DNA from: Litoreibacter meonggei
GTDB taxonomy: Bacteria > Pseudomonadota > Alphaproteobacteria > Rhodobacterales > Rhodobacteraceae
Assembly (NCBI RefSeq): GCF_003663885.1
Contig: NZ_RCCE01000002.1
Location: 248,001-312,000 of the forward strand
Direction of reading: 5' to 3'
DNA length: 64,000 nucleotides
This document shows positions 45,142-55,545 of the stretch, piece by piece; the first letter of the stretch is position 1, and each line of letters begins with the position of its first letter. The translations under genes and the position numbers were made by a program. The notes under the pieces were generated by a model. That model was not told the origin of the DNA. It did not search any database and saw nothing but the letters and a program-made list of their open reading frames with translations.

Positions 45142-45696
45142 CTAGAAGGTCGGTGGCGTGCAGGCGCTGATAATTCGGCACATAGAGTCGCTAACATTGC
45201 GGAAACGGTGTGGTAATTGACTGTCGAACAGGTATCCTTCGCCAACGCGGAGCACCTTAACCTGATCTGCAACGGTAATCTCAATTTCGCCTTGGGTAAC
45301 GATTCCCGCCTCTTCACCAATATGGGACAGCAGTTCGGGCCCGGTGTCGGCATTTGGTGGATAAGCTTCGTCGAGAATTTGCAACGCATGATGGCTGGCT
45401 TGCCCGAGTTGGCGCAACGACACCGTTGGGCCGTCAGATTGTGGGGCAATTTCGATGAACTCATCCGCAGCATAGAAATACGTAGCCTGTTGCTCTTGCT
45501 CGATATTCGCGAAAAATTCTGCAATGCTCATCGGAATTGCGTCGAGAAGACTTTTGAGCGAAGCGACCGAAGGACTGGTCTTGTTCTGCTCGATCAGCGA
45601 AATCGTTCCGTTCGTCAAACCTGCGCGAGAGGCAAGTTCCCGCTGCGACAGACCATGTGCCTTCCGGAGCGCTTGTAGTCTTTTTCCAATATCCAC
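45142..45696 (-). CDS. HTH-cupin regulator (PuuR-like)
   Basis: 184 aa from the GTG at 45696 (VDIGKRLQALRKAHGLSQRE). XRE HTH at about 5-60, cupin domain at about 105-180 (GEGYLFDSQLPHRFRN). The frame is open up to 45849; an ATT at 45735 has an AGGAG five bases before it, so a longer form is possible. Size and domain order match PuuR-type repressors of polyamine/GABA genes, and a 4-aminobutyrate-type aminotransferase is divergent. Ligand unproven. Confidence 0.8.
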   Translation of the reverse strand: MDIGKRLQALRKAHGLSQRELASRAGLTNGTISLIEQNKTSPSVASLKSLLDAIPMSIAEFFANIEQEQQATYFYAADEFIEIAPQSDGPTVSLRQLGQASHHALQILDEAYPPNADTGPELLSHIGEEAGIVTQGEIEITVADQVKVLRVGEGYLFDSQLPHRFRNVSDSMCRIISACTPPTF

Positions 45697-45941
45697 ACGT
45701 GTGCCTTTGCCGATTTTCGGTTTTTTGTTCTTAATAACAACTCCTAATCCAACATCGTGCTTACCGAAATACCATTCGAACAGCAGATTGCCACCATTTT
45801 GGGTGGCCGGAGCAATAGGTTTGAACTGTACGATTGCATATTGACACATATAATAAACGTATTACTGAGAATTTTAAACGCTCGACCATACGGGGAAACC
45901 CCGCGAGATAAATTTCCTTCAGCCCTACAAGGACGCCAGAA

Positions 45942-47327
45942 ATGACGAATACCGTGAAAAAGAAGCCTCGCAAAACCGCCGCGAAGATCAAGCCGAGCAT
46001 TTCGATTGTTCCAGAATCCGTACAAGCCACCAAGACCAATGCGGATCTGGTGGCCCGTCGCGAAGCCGCGGTAGCACGCGGAGTTGCGTCCGCCGCGCCG
46101 ATCTTTGCGAGTCATGCTGAAAACGCCGAGCTTTGGGACGTCGAAGGCAATCGCTTTGTCGATTTTGCAGGCGGCATTGCCGTTCTTAACACCGGCCACC
46201 GCCACCCGAAGGTTGTTGCTGCCGCCAAGGCGCAAGAGGACCTTTACACCCACACCAGCTTTCAGGTTGTCCCCTACGAGCCCTATGTCGCGCTCGCCGA
46301 AAAGCTGAACGCGCTGGCACCCGGAGATCACGCCAAAAAGTCGCTGCTTGTCACGACAGGTGCCGAGGCTGTGGAAAATGCGGTCAAGATCGCCCGCGCC
46401 GCCACGGGACGTCCGGGGGTGATCGCGTTTACCGGTAGCTACCATGGTCGCACCTTGTTGACGCTGGGCATGACTGGCAAAATCTCGCCTTACAAAAAGG
46501 ACGTGGGCCCGTTTCCGTCCGATATCTTCCGCGCACCCTTCCCAAGTCTGCGTGATGGCATCACAGTGCAGGACGCACTGACGGGTTTGCAAAACCTGTT
46601 CCTGACCGATGCCCAGCCAGAGCGCGTTGCTGCGATCATCATCGAGCCCGTGCTGGGCGAAGGCGGCTACACTCCTGTGCCGTTCGAAATGCTCAAAGCC
46701 TTGCGAGAAATCTGCGACACCCACGGCATCATGCTGATCGCCGACGAAATTCAAGCTGGCTTCGGCCGGACTGGAACGTGGTTTGCAATTGAGCATTCCG
46801 GCGTGGTGCCTGATCTGATCACTGTTGCAAAATCCATGGCGGGTGGCTACCCGATCGCGGGTGTGATCGGTCGCGCCGACGTGATGGATGCGGTCATTCC
46901 GGGCGGTCTGGGCGGTACATATGGCGGCAACCCCGTTGCCTGCGCTGCCGCTCTTGCTGCGATTGAGGCCATTGAGGAAGAAGGTCTTCTGGCCCGCTCG
47001 ACAGCCCTCGGTGCGTATTTCCGCGAGCGGTTTGCCGAAATCGGCGCACGTATTTCGCCCCTTCGCATGTGGGACATCCGTGGGCTTGGCGCTATGCTGG
47101 CCGTTGAGTTCGTGACCGATTTTGAAACAGCCACACCTGATGCGGCGCTAACGAAATCCGTGATAGCCCACGCCTTGCAGCGCGGCTTGATCTTGCTGGG
47201 TTGCGGTATGCACGGCAATGCGCTGCGGATCATGGTGCCGCTGACAGCTTCAGACGAGATTGTCGACGAAGGGTTGGCCATCTTTGAGGCATCCCTTGCA
47301 GCAGCGATTGCAGAGCAGCACGCCTAA
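45942..47327 (+). CDS. gabT: 4-aminobutyrate-type aminotransferase
   Basis: 461 aa, class III PLP aminotransferase. PLP Lys in [30 protein letters not shown], and [19 protein letters not shown] are typical of GABA transaminases. It has an extra Lys-rich N-terminus of about 30 residues ([17 protein letters not shown]). Likely GABA or related omega-amino acids with 2-oxoglutarate. Controlled by the divergent HTH-cupin gene. Confidence 0.88.
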   Translation: MTNTVKKKPRKTAAKIKPSISIVPESVQATKTNADLVARREAAVARGVASAAPIFASHAENAELWDVEGNRFVDFAGGIAVLNTGHRHPKVVAAAKAQEDLYTHTSFQVVPYEPYVALAEKLNALAPGDHAKKSLLVTTGAEAVENAVKIARAATGRPGVIAFTGSYHGRTLLTLGMTGKISPYKKDVGPFPSDIFRAPFPSLRDGITVQDALTGLQNLFLTDAQPERVAAIIIEPVLGEGGYTPVPFEMLKALREICDTHGIMLIADEIQAGFGRTGTWFAIEHSGVVPDLITVAKSMAGGYPIAGVIGRADVMDAVIPGGLGGTYGGNPVACAAALAAIEAIEEEGLLARSTALGAYFRERFAEIGARISPLRMWDIRGLGAMLAVEFVTDFETATPDAALTKSVIAHALQRGLILLGCGMHGNALRIMVPLTASDEIVDEGLAIFEASLAAAIAEQHA

Positions 47328-47349
47328 GGTGAGACCTCGAGCTAACGAG

Positions 47350-47380
47350 GAAAGGGCGGACCAATGTGGTTCGCCCTTTT
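47350..47380. terminator. Bidirectional terminator between gabT and mgtE
   Basis: AAAGGGCG-ACC stem against GGT-CGCCCTTT with a 5-nt loop and one mismatch, flanked by A and T runs. It lies between the convergent stops. Confidence 0.8.
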
Positions 47381-47384
47381 CGTT

Positions 47385-48767
47385 TCAATTTAGAAGTAGC
47401 GGCATCATCAGTGTCGCAAGACTAAGAACCAGAAAAAATCCGGCCATATCGGTGATGGTCGTTAGCAAAGGGCCGGACGCCACGGCGGGGTCTTGGCCGA
47501 TACGCTTGAGCAACAATGGCACTACACCTCCAATAGACACGGCGATCATAGTGTTCAGCGCCAAGGCCAAACCTATCACGAGGCCCAGATAAGCGTTGCC
47601 CTTCCAAACCCAACACACAATGCCGATCAAAATGCCCAGCACCACCCCATTTATCACGCCGACAGAAACCTCCTTGAGCCAGACGCGCATCGCGTCTTTG
47701 GGCCGTACAAGCCCCAAGGAAAGCTCTCTCATGGTGACACCGACAGCTTGATTGCCCGAACAACCGCTCATGTCTGACACCATGGGAAGGAAGACGGCGA
47801 TGGCGATGACGGCCGCAAGGGTTTCTTCGTAGGCGGAAATAACGCTGGCCGCGACGATATTGAGAACGATGTTGGCCGACAGCCACGCCAGTCGCCGCCG
47901 AGATCGGATAGCAAGCGGCATGGTTCGCAACTCGTCCCCGACGATACCTTGCATACGCAAGTTTTCGGTTTCGGAGCGGGCGAGAATGGCCGCGTCGACG
48001 GCTGTACGCGAAACCACGCCAACAAGCGCACCATCCTCGTCGACCACTGGAAAGCCGAGGAAGTCGTAGTCATTAAACAGGTCTTGAAGTTCGGTCAGGG
48101 AGGCGTGCACAGGCACTGTCATCGGCTTGACCATAATGTCTTCAAGCCTACCACTGCGCTTCGCGGTCAATAGTCCGCGAAGTGAGACCACACCGACCGG
48201 ATGGTTCTTGTCGTCGATAATATAGGGATGTTGCCCGTTGTAGCGCTCAAGATCTTCATCATCGCTGGCGAGGCTACGCAGAACGGCCCCAACGGTTTGG
48301 TCGCGCCTGAACTGAAAGGCATCAGCTAGCATCAAGCCACCCGCCGTTTCCGCCGCATATTGGGTCAGGCGACGCACTCCGGCGGCGTCTTCGGGGTCGA
48401 TCCCGGCTAAAAGCGCTTCGGCGTCCTCAGCGTCCAGTTCGGCGATGACATCTGCCTGCACATCGGAGTCCAGCTCGTCGAAAATCTCGACCGCCTTCGC
48501 CGGGGCCTGCCCTTCCATCAGGTCGCCCGCGACCTCCAATGGGGCTTCGTCGATTAACCGAGAAGCCAATTCAGGCGTTAGAAGCGAGATAATGCTGTCT
48601 CGGTCTTGCGGTGAGAAGTCCAGAACGACCCGCAGCGCCTCGCTAATTGTGACACGTTCAAGGATTTCATTGAGTGACGTGGCGTCTTCTTGCGCGAAGG
48701 CTACTTCGACCGCATCTGAGATGTCGGTCTCTCGCGTTTCGCTGTTGTCCAATAAAGGTGTGTTCAC
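47385..48767 (-). CDS. mgtE: MgtE family magnesium transporter (divergent copy)
   Basis: 460 aa. N-domain (about 15-130), two CBS domains (about 135-250), and five C-terminal transmembrane helices. The first membrane loop reads MVSDMSGCSGNQAVGVTMRE, where canonical MgtE has GGNAG, so selectivity may differ from the second copy at 61890. Starts with GTG. Likely Mg2+ or another divalent cation importer. Confidence 0.88.
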   Translation of the reverse strand: MNTPLLDNSETRETDISDAVEVAFAQEDATSLNEILERVTISEALRVVLDFSPQDRDSIISLLTPELASRLIDEAPLEVAGDLMEGQAPAKAVEIFDELDSDVQADVIAELDAEDAEALLAGIDPEDAAGVRRLTQYAAETAGGLMLADAFQFRRDQTVGAVLRSLASDDEDLERYNGQHPYIIDDKNHPVGVVSLRGLLTAKRSGRLEDIMVKPMTVPVHASLTELQDLFNDYDFLGFPVVDEDGALVGVVSRTAVDAAILARSETENLRMQGIVGDELRTMPLAIRSRRRLAWLSANIVLNIVAASVISAYEETLAAVIAIAVFLPMVSDMSGCSGNQAVGVTMRELSLGLVRPKDAMRVWLKEVSVGVINGVVLGILIGIVCWVWKGNAYLGLVIGLALALNTMIAVSIGGVVPLLLKRIGQDPAVASGPLLTTITDMAGFFLVLSLATLMMPLLLN

Positions 48768-49163
48768 TTGGTGCCCTTGTGTCGTGGCTTGCGAGGCCGG
48801 TTTGCATCGTCGCCAATCACACTAACTGAACTCAGCACACGTAACTTCGGTGGGTCAGAGGGCTCCAGCGTCGCGCATTGTCACGGGTTAGCTTACATGG
48901 TTTCATCAGAATACACGCGCTTTGATCGAAATATTAAACATTTTTACCCGCATTTCATGAATCTTGTTGCAAGAGAAGGTCGAGTTCGGCAGACTTTTGA
49001 ATTCTTGTTGCCTAAGTTTTTTTGGCCCTTGCTTGGTCAAACCAAATTGTGGCGTACGCCGATCACCTGTTTCCGTTCCGGATGTTAGGGCTTAGAAGAT
49101 GCGTGAAACAATGAGATGGACGACCCCGATGGGACGCCTCTGTTTTCACGGAGTATTCAAGAC
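48768..49163. other. Gene-free region between mgtE and the amidase gene
   Basis: About 400 bp. The middle (about 48890-49020) is AT-rich and promoter-like. A rightward frame of about 100 codons overlaps it, but its composition is not gene-like. No riboswitch or RNA recognised. Confidence 0.45.
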
Positions 49164-50138
49164 ATGACCCCTTTCGCAATTGCAGGCGTGCAGATGTACG
49201 TCAACGCCCTTCAGCCCAATGTTGAGGGCATGATGCAGCGCCTCGACGTTCTGATGATGCGCTTCCCGTGGACCCAAATGGTGTTGTTCAGCGAACTCGC
49301 GCCATTTGGCCCTTTGGAAAAATTCAAGCTGCCACCCGAGAACGACGTCATCGACCGGTTTTGTGAAGCGGCCCGTCGCCACAAGATCTGGCTGATCCCC
49401 GGCTCGATGTTCCTGACGAATCCAGAGGATGGTAAGGTTTACAATACGTCTCTGGTTATCAATCCAGATGGCGACATCATTCGCCGCTACGCCAAGATGT
49501 TCCCATTCCTTCCCTACGAGGCGGGTGTCGCCGCGGGCACGGATTTTTGCGTCTTTGATGTGCCAGATGTGGGCCGCTTTGGGCTGTCGATCTGCTACGA
49601 TATGTGGTTTCCCGAGACGACGCGCCAACTTACGTCGCAGGGCGTGGAGGTGCTGTTGCACCCGGTCTTGACCGGCACAACTGACCGCGACGCGGAACTT
49701 GCCATCGCGCGGGCGACCGCAGCTCAGTTCCAATGTTATGTCATTGACGTCAATGGATTGGGCGCCGGCGGTGTCGGCAAGTCACTCGTCGTTGATCCAA
49801 CATCTCTGGTTTTGCACCAGTCAGCGGGTCAAGAAGACATGTTCCCGATCGAAGTCGATCTTTCGATGGTTCGCCGCCAACGCGAGACCGGCATGAAAGG
49901 TCTGGGTCAGGTCCTCAAAAGCTTCCGCGACCGACCCACAGATTTCTCTGTCTATGATCGCACCAGCGGTACCGACGCATTCTTGAACACGCTTGGGCCT
50001 CTTAAGGTGCCTCATCAGGGCTCCCGTGCAGGGCTGCATGTAGATGTACCTGCCAGCGCTGAGGCCGAAGTATTTGACCGCGAACCGAAACTAGGGTTCG
50101 GGGTTTCGCCCGCCATGGGCAAGACACCAGGTAACTAA
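49164..50138 (+). CDS. Carbon-nitrogen hydrolase (nitrilase superfamily)
   Basis: 324 aa. Catalytic triad Glu44 (LFSELAPFG), Lys111 (YAKMFPFLPYEAG) and Cys144 (LSICYDMWFPE). Hydrolyses amides; by its neighbours the substrate may be a carbamoyl or amide of a decarboxylated amino acid. Start at 49164 with GGAG upstream. First gene of a four-gene same-strand group. Confidence 0.9.
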   Translation: MTPFAIAGVQMYVNALQPNVEGMMQRLDVLMMRFPWTQMVLFSELAPFGPLEKFKLPPENDVIDRFCEAARRHKIWLIPGSMFLTNPEDGKVYNTSLVINPDGDIIRRYAKMFPFLPYEAGVAAGTDFCVFDVPDVGRFGLSICYDMWFPETTRQLTSQGVEVLLHPVLTGTTDRDAELAIARATAAQFQCYVIDVNGLGAGGVGKSLVVDPTSLVLHQSAGQEDMFPIEVDLSMVRRQRETGMKGLGQVLKSFRDRPTDFSVYDRTSGTDAFLNTLGPLKVPHQGSRAGLHVDVPASAEAEVFDREPKLGFGVSPAMGKTPGN

Positions 50139-50204
50139 AACAGAGGGTCTGCGGCATACAGCTGCGGGTTCATCGTGTTTTAGCCCTAATTGGGAGAACG
50201 ACCG

Positions 50205-52946
50205 ATGGATTCCGTCAGCGACTACTATTCCGCGACCCAACTTCGCGCCGACAGATGGAGCGCTTTGCGTGAGGCCGTGACGTCACTGTGCCGTGAGCAA
50301 AATGCCAAGAAAGCGGCAGCCACCAAGGTTCGGATCACCGATCTATTCAGTTCGCTTGCATTGATCGAACCCTATTGGGCGTTTCCAGGAATGGCTGCGT
50401 TCGACCACATGCGCCGCCAATTTGAACATGGAAACTTTGACGACCTGTCATTTACCGTGAATCGGGTCAAGCGCGCGCTGACCTCGGGGGCGTATCGCCG
50501 CCGCAGCATCCCGCTGGACCGTGACAGCACCGACGACGAAGAACACAACGACGAGGCACTGCTGTCGCCCGAAGCGCGCGCGATGGCCCGCCCCTACTTC
50601 GAGGTTTTGATCGTAGACAACGTCAACGACCAACAAGAACGCTGGCTAAAAAGCAATGTAGCACGCATGCGCCGCCCCGAGGACCCCTTTCACTATGAAG
50701 CTGTGGTCGTCCCCAGCCTTGAGGACGCGCTGATCGCGGTGCTTTTCAACCACAACATTCAAGCTATCGTGGTACGCCCCGGTTTGGCTCTGAAATCCAA
50801 GAACGAGAACGAAATCCTCGGAAAATATATCACCAATGCCAGCGAGACTGGCGAAATAGAGGCCATGTTGCCCGAGGACTACGGACCGGAGTTGTGCCGC
50901 CTGATCGCCCGCGTCCGCCCCGAATTGGACGCCTATCTCGTGACGGAGCGGTCTGTCGAAGACATCGCGGGGCTTGATCTGGGAATTTGCCGACGGGTTT
51001 TCTACAATCAAGAAGACTTTATGGAGCTGCACCTCAACATCCTGCGCGGCGTGGCCGCACGCAACAAGACCCCGTTCTTTACGGCCTTGGTGGAGTACTC
51101 CAAACAGCCAACCGGCGTGTTCCATGCGATGCCGATCAGCCGCGGTAAGTCCATCACCCGATCCCACTGGATTCAGGATATGGGTGCGTTTTATGGCCCC
51201 AACATCTTCCTCGCCGAAACCTCAGCCACGTCCGGTGGTCTCGATAGCCTGCTGGAACCGCAGGGGCCCATCAAAGAAGCTCAGGAACTGGCCAGCCGTG
51301 CCTTCGGGTCCAAGCAAACCTTCTTTGCCACCAATGGCACATCAACCTGCAACAAGATTGTGGTGCAAGCCGTGGTGCGTCCGGGCGACATCGTGCTGGT
51401 GGATCGGGACTGCCACAAGTCGCATCACTACGGCATGGTTCTGGCGGGCGCCGAAGTTGTCTATCTCGACAGCTATCCGCTGAACGAATATTCCATGTAC
51501 GGTGCCGTTCCGCTTAAGGAAATCAAGCACCAGTTGCTGGCTTTAAAAGCGGCGGGTAAATTGCACCGGGTTCGCATGCTCTTGCTCACCAACTGCACTT
51601 TCGATGGTCTGGTTTACAATGTAGAGCGGGTAATGGAGGAATGTCTGGCGATCAAGCCCGACCTTGTTTTCCTGTGGGACGAGGCATGGTTTGCGTTCGC
51701 CCGCTTTAGCCCCACATACCGTCAGCGCACTGGAATGCGCACTGCCAACAACCTACGCGTCCGGCTACGGACTGACACGCATAAGCGGGCCTATGAGGCT
51801 CAACAATTGGAACTGGCTGACGCGACGGACGAGACGTTACTCAATACGCGGCTAATCGCCCCGCCCGATGCTAGGATCAGGGTTTACGCCACACAGTCGA
51901 CCCACAAAACTCTGACGTCTCTGCGGCAAGGCTCGATGATCCATGTCAACGATCAGGACTTCAAAGGCGAAGTGGAGCAGTCATTTCATGAGGCGTATAT
52001 GACCCATACGTCGACCTCGCCCAATTACCAGATCATTGCGTCGCTGGACGTGGGCCGCCGACAAGTGGAACTGGAAGGCTTCGAGTTTGTGCAACGCCAG
52101 ATCGAAGCGGCCATGTCGATGCGCAAAGCAGTCAGCAGTCATCCGCAGTTGCAAAAGTACTTTAAGGTTCTGACCGCAGGCGAAATGATCCCCGAAGAGC
52201 ACCGCCAAAGCGGTGTGACCAGCTATTTTGACAACGATCAGGGCTGGACGGACATGTGGGACTGCTGGGAGCAGGATGATTTTGTGCTGGATGCGACCCG
52301 TGTCACCTTGGCCGTGGGGGGGACCGGGTGGGATGGCGATACATTTAAGACAAAGATATTGATGGATAAATACGGCATTCAAATCAACAAAACCTCGCGC
52401 AACACGGTCCTGTTCATGACCAATATCGGCACGACCCGCTCCTCGGTGGCCTATTTGATCGAGGTCTTGGTCGAGATCGCTAACGAATTGGATGACTTGC
52501 TGGATGATGCGTCCAAGATGGAACGGATATCGTTTGATCGCCGAGTTAAAAATCTGACGGAAAACCATCCACCGCTGCCTGACTTCAGCAGATTCCACGA
52601 CGCGTTCCGGCCTGATCAAGTGACGCCGGAGGGTGACATTCGCACAGCCTATTACCTCAGTTACGAGGAAACCAACTGCGATTATCTAGAATTGGACGGC
52701 TCGCTACAGGAGGCTCTGGATGCAGGCCAAGAGGTCGTGTCGGCCGGATTCATCATACCCTATCCGCCTGGCTTCCCGATCTTGGTGCCGGGTCAGGTCG
52801 TCAGCCAGGAAATTCTAGCATTCATGCTGGCGCTCGACGTCAGCGAAATCCACGGCTACCGCCCCGATCTGGGGCTACGGGTATTCACGCCGGAGGCATT
52901 GGCCGCCTTGCCGAAGGCTAAATCACTTCCAGCCACCGCCAAATAA
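50205..52946 (+). CDS. Large Orn/Lys/Arg decarboxylase-like PLP enzyme
   Basis: 913 aa, longer than the 700-780 aa of typical fold-I decarboxylases. PLP Lys568 in QSTHKTLTSLRQGSM. The first 130 residues form an N-terminal helical extension, followed by a wing-like receiver domain (about 130-250), then the large domain with FFATNGTSTCNKIV and the conserved DRDCHKSHHYG. Probably decarboxylates arginine, lysine or a related amino acid. Cytoplasmic. 24 bp before the ATP-grasp gene. Confidence 0.88.
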   Translation: MDSVSDYYSATQLRADRWSALREAVTSLCREQNAKKAAATKVRITDLFSSLALIEPYWAFPGMAAFDHMRRQFEHGNFDDLSFTVNRVKRALTSGAYRRRSIPLDRDSTDDEEHNDEALLSPEARAMARPYFEVLIVDNVNDQQERWLKSNVARMRRPEDPFHYEAVVVPSLEDALIAVLFNHNIQAIVVRPGLALKSKNENEILGKYITNASETGEIEAMLPEDYGPELCRLIARVRPELDAYLVTERSVEDIAGLDLGICRRVFYNQEDFMELHLNILRGVAARNKTPFFTALVEYSKQPTGVFHAMPISRGKSITRSHWIQDMGAFYGPNIFLAETSATSGGLDSLLEPQGPIKEAQELASRAFGSKQTFFATNGTSTCNKIVVQAVVRPGDIVLVDRDCHKSHHYGMVLAGAEVVYLDSYPLNEYSMYGAVPLKEIKHQLLALKAAGKLHRVRMLLLTNCTFDGLVYNVERVMEECLAIKPDLVFLWDEAWFAFARFSPTYRQRTGMRTANNLRVRLRTDTHKRAYEAQQLELADATDETLLNTRLIAPPDARIRVYATQSTHKTLTSLRQGSMIHVNDQDFKGEVEQSFHEAYMTHTSTSPNYQIIASLDVGRRQVELEGFEFVQRQIEAAMSMRKAVSSHPQLQKYFKVLTAGEMIPEEHRQSGVTSYFDNDQGWTDMWDCWEQDDFVLDATRVTLAVGGTGWDGDTFKTKILMDKYGIQINKTSRNTVLFMTNIGTTRSSVAYLIEVLVEIANELDDLLDDASKMERISFDRRVKNLTENHPPLPDFSRFHDAFRPDQVTPEGDIRTAYYLSYEETNCDYLELDGSLQEALDAGQEVVSAGFIIPYPPGFPILVPGQVVSQEILAFMLALDVSEIHGYRPDLGLRVFTPEALAALPKAKSLPATAK

Positions 52947-52969
52947 ACAAGAACAAGAAAGGGAAAACT

Positions 52970-54427
52970 ATGCCAACAGTGCTCAAGAATATCTCGGAGA
53001 TCCGCCGGTTCTTCCACCGCAACGAGGATCCCATCTACTTTATTTCGGCCACGAACTTCAACCTTCTGGGCCTTGATGAATGGGTCAAGAACTTCAAATA
53101 TATCTGCTACATCGACTGTTACGGTGGCAAGCATCCCAACGTGTTCTGCCCGTCCGAGCAGCCCCATGCGGAGTTTCAGTCCATCGAGGACATCAACAAC
53201 TACCTGCTGCAGCACAAGGAAGTCATCGACTTCATCAAGCGGCGCGGTGGCAAACCCAAATTCGTGTTTTTGATGTTTGACGAAGAGACCGAACGGCTGT
53301 CCAAAGAGTTGGGAGCGGACGTTTGGTTCCCGAAAGCCAAGCTGCGTACGAGCATGGACAACAAAATCGAGACTGTACGCATCGGCAACAAGGCCGGTGT
53401 GCCATCGGTGCCGAACGTGCTGGCGGAGGTGAAAGATTACGACGACCTACGCGCCACCTGCGAAAAAGCGGGCATTGGGCATGATCTGGTTTTGCAATCG
53501 GCGTTTGGCGACAGTGGACACACGACGTTCTTTATCAAGTCCGAGGCGGACTTCCGCCGTCACGAGCACGAGATCGTGGGCGAAGGTGAGATCAAGATCA
53601 TGAAGCGTATCGACTGCCGTGGCTCTGCCATTGAGGCCTGTGCCACCAAGGAAGGTACGATTGTTGGCCCGCTGATGACCGAGTTGGTGGGCTTCAAGGA
53701 ATTGACTCCATATCGTGGCGGCTGGTGTGGCAACGAAATCCTGTCCACCGCCTTTCCACCCAAGGTGCGCGAAAAGGCCCGTGACCTGACCTTCAAGTTC
53801 GGTGAACAACTGCGCAAGGAAGGCTATCGTGGCTATTTCGAGCTGGACTTCCTGATCGACAAAAAAACAGGCGATTTGTGGCTGGGTGAGTTAAACCCGC
53901 GCATCACTGGTGCGTCGTCCATGACAAACCACGCGGCGTTCGCCCATGCGGACGCGCCGTTGTTCCTGTTCCACCTGCTTGAGTTCTCGAAGAAAAAGTT
54001 TGATCTGGATGTGGACGAATTGAACGATCGCTGGGCGGACCCCAACATGATTGATAGCTGGTCGCAGATGGTGATCAAGCACACCAATGACGGCGTGGAC
54101 ATCTGCACCGAAGCGCCCGAGACGGGCATCTACAAGATGCTCGAAGATGGCAGTGTCGTCTATGACCGCTTTGACTACCACCGCCGCGCGGTCGAATCCG
54201 AGAACGAAGCGTTCTTTCTACGAATCTTGCAACCGGGCGACTACCGTTACGAGGGCGCAGATATTGGCATTCTAGTGACGCGTGGGCGTTCTATGACCAA
54301 GAGCTTCCAGTTGAACGAACGAGCCAAAAAATGGATCCACGGCATCAAGAGAACCGTGGACGGCAAGCCTCTGCCCGTGGCAAATGCCGGTCCTGCACTG
54401 GCAGATCCGGCATTCAAGATCCTGTAA
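52970..54427 (+). CDS. ATP-grasp ligase
   Basis: 485 aa. ATP-grasp fold: GYFELDFLID and LWLGELNPRITGASSM contain the metal/ATP Glu, Asp and Asn residues, as in biotin carboxylase and D-Ala ligases. The N-terminus (about 1-110) is a pre-ATP-grasp Rossmann-like domain. It forms an amide or carboxylates with ATP. Its position after the decarboxylase suggests it acts on the amine product. Followed closely by the C45 gene (9 bp). Confidence 0.88.
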   Translation: MPTVLKNISEIRRFFHRNEDPIYFISATNFNLLGLDEWVKNFKYICYIDCYGGKHPNVFCPSEQPHAEFQSIEDINNYLLQHKEVIDFIKRRGGKPKFVFLMFDEETERLSKELGADVWFPKAKLRTSMDNKIETVRIGNKAGVPSVPNVLAEVKDYDDLRATCEKAGIGHDLVLQSAFGDSGHTTFFIKSEADFRRHEHEIVGEGEIKIMKRIDCRGSAIEACATKEGTIVGPLMTELVGFKELTPYRGGWCGNEILSTAFPPKVREKARDLTFKFGEQLRKEGYRGYFELDFLIDKKTGDLWLGELNPRITGASSMTNHAAFAHADAPLFLFHLLEFSKKKFDLDVDELNDRWADPNMIDSWSQMVIKHTNDGVDICTEAPETGIYKMLEDGSVVYDRFDYHRRAVESENEAFFLRILQPGDYRYEGADIGILVTRGRSMTKSFQLNERAKKWIHGIKRTVDGKPLPVANAGPALADPAFKIL

Positions 54428-54436
54428 GGAGACGGC

Positions 54437-55408
54437 ATGCATTGGCGCGCCCTCAAAGAAGAAGTGCCCGGCCCTAAATGGGCCGGGCTTTTCGCCGAAT
54501 ATTGGCCCGACTACAAGCGTTGGTGGCTCAAAGAGGGCGATACTGCGCGCGCCAGCTATCTGGAAAGCAGGCGCGCCCTCAAAAAACACATGCCCGAAAT
54601 CGTGCCGTTGTATGACGAGCTGTGCGATTTGGCGGGGGGCGGTGATCAGGCCGCCCGGTTCCTCAGCTTCTATTGTCCGCCGCCGTATCTAGCGGGCTGC
54701 AGTCAAGCGATATGGCCGGGCAAGGAGCCGGTCATTGTACGGAATTACGACTACAATCCTAACGCGTTTGACAGCTTGATACTGCACACAGGTTGGCAGG
54801 GTCGACGAGTAATCGGCACCTCCGACGGGCTGTGGGGCTTGGTCGACGGCATGAACGATGCGGGCCTTGCGATTTCCCTGACTTTTGGCGGGCGGCGCGT
54901 TGTTGGTGACGGCTTCGGCGTCCCACTGATCTTGCGATACGTATTACAAACCTGCTCGACGGCGGAAGAGGCTGGTGCTGTGCTGGCCCGCGTTCCCACC
55001 CACATGAGCTACAACGTCACCGTTTTGGATGCCAAACGCCGCTATTTAACAGCGATGATGGCGCCGGACAGACCTGCCGTCATCACCCATGCCGCTGTGG
55101 CAACAAACCACCAAGAGCACGTTGAATGGGTCAGCCACGCCCGGTTCACCGCCACGGTTGAGCGGGAGCGGTTCTTGCTGCAGCGCTTGACCCTCCACCG
55201 CGACCCAGAGGAGAAGTTCATCAGCGCGTTTCTCCAACCTCCGCTCTATTCCACAGCATTCGATGCTGGCTTTGGCACGCTATACACTGCCGTATACCGG
55301 CCTCGCCTTCAACAGATGGAAGTCCGATGGCCCGGCACCACATGGAGCTTTGCAATGGATGATTTTAACGAAGGACGGCGGCAGGTCCAAATACCTGGTG
55401 CGGCTTAA
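54437..55408 (+). CDS. C45/choloylglycine-hydrolase-like Ntn enzyme
   Basis: 323 aa. An Ntn-hydrolase of the C45 (isopenicillin acyltransferase-like) type: Gly87-Cys88 in YLAGCSQAIW is the expected autocleavage and nucleophile, followed by VIVRNYDYNP and LVDGMNDAGLAIS typical of the family. Transfers or removes acyl groups on amides. Last of the four-gene group. Confidence 0.85.
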   Translation: MHWRALKEEVPGPKWAGLFAEYWPDYKRWWLKEGDTARASYLESRRALKKHMPEIVPLYDELCDLAGGGDQAARFLSFYCPPPYLAGCSQAIWPGKEPVIVRNYDYNPNAFDSLILHTGWQGRRVIGTSDGLWGLVDGMNDAGLAISLTFGGRRVVGDGFGVPLILRYVLQTCSTAEEAGAVLARVPTHMSYNVTVLDAKRRYLTAMMAPDRPAVITHAAVATNHQEHVEWVSHARFTATVERERFLLQRLTLHRDPEEKFISAFLQPPLYSTAFDAGFGTLYTAVYRPRLQQMEVRWPGTTWSFAMDDFNEGRRQVQIPGAA

Positions 55409-55545
55409 AGAGCGGGCATTCCGTTGCTGCACTTTAGTTCATCCATGCGGTGTTGAGAGAGACAACATCCCGATAACAGACAGTCATGTTTAGTATGGTG
55501 TGCTTGGTGCAGCTTGCAGCCATAAAAACAGCATGTTGAGTATGA

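Noticed and set aside
48768-49088. Rightward frame of 106 codons upstream of the amidase
   Set aside because: Starts in the mgtE promoter region, composition unlike genes, and no ribosome site.
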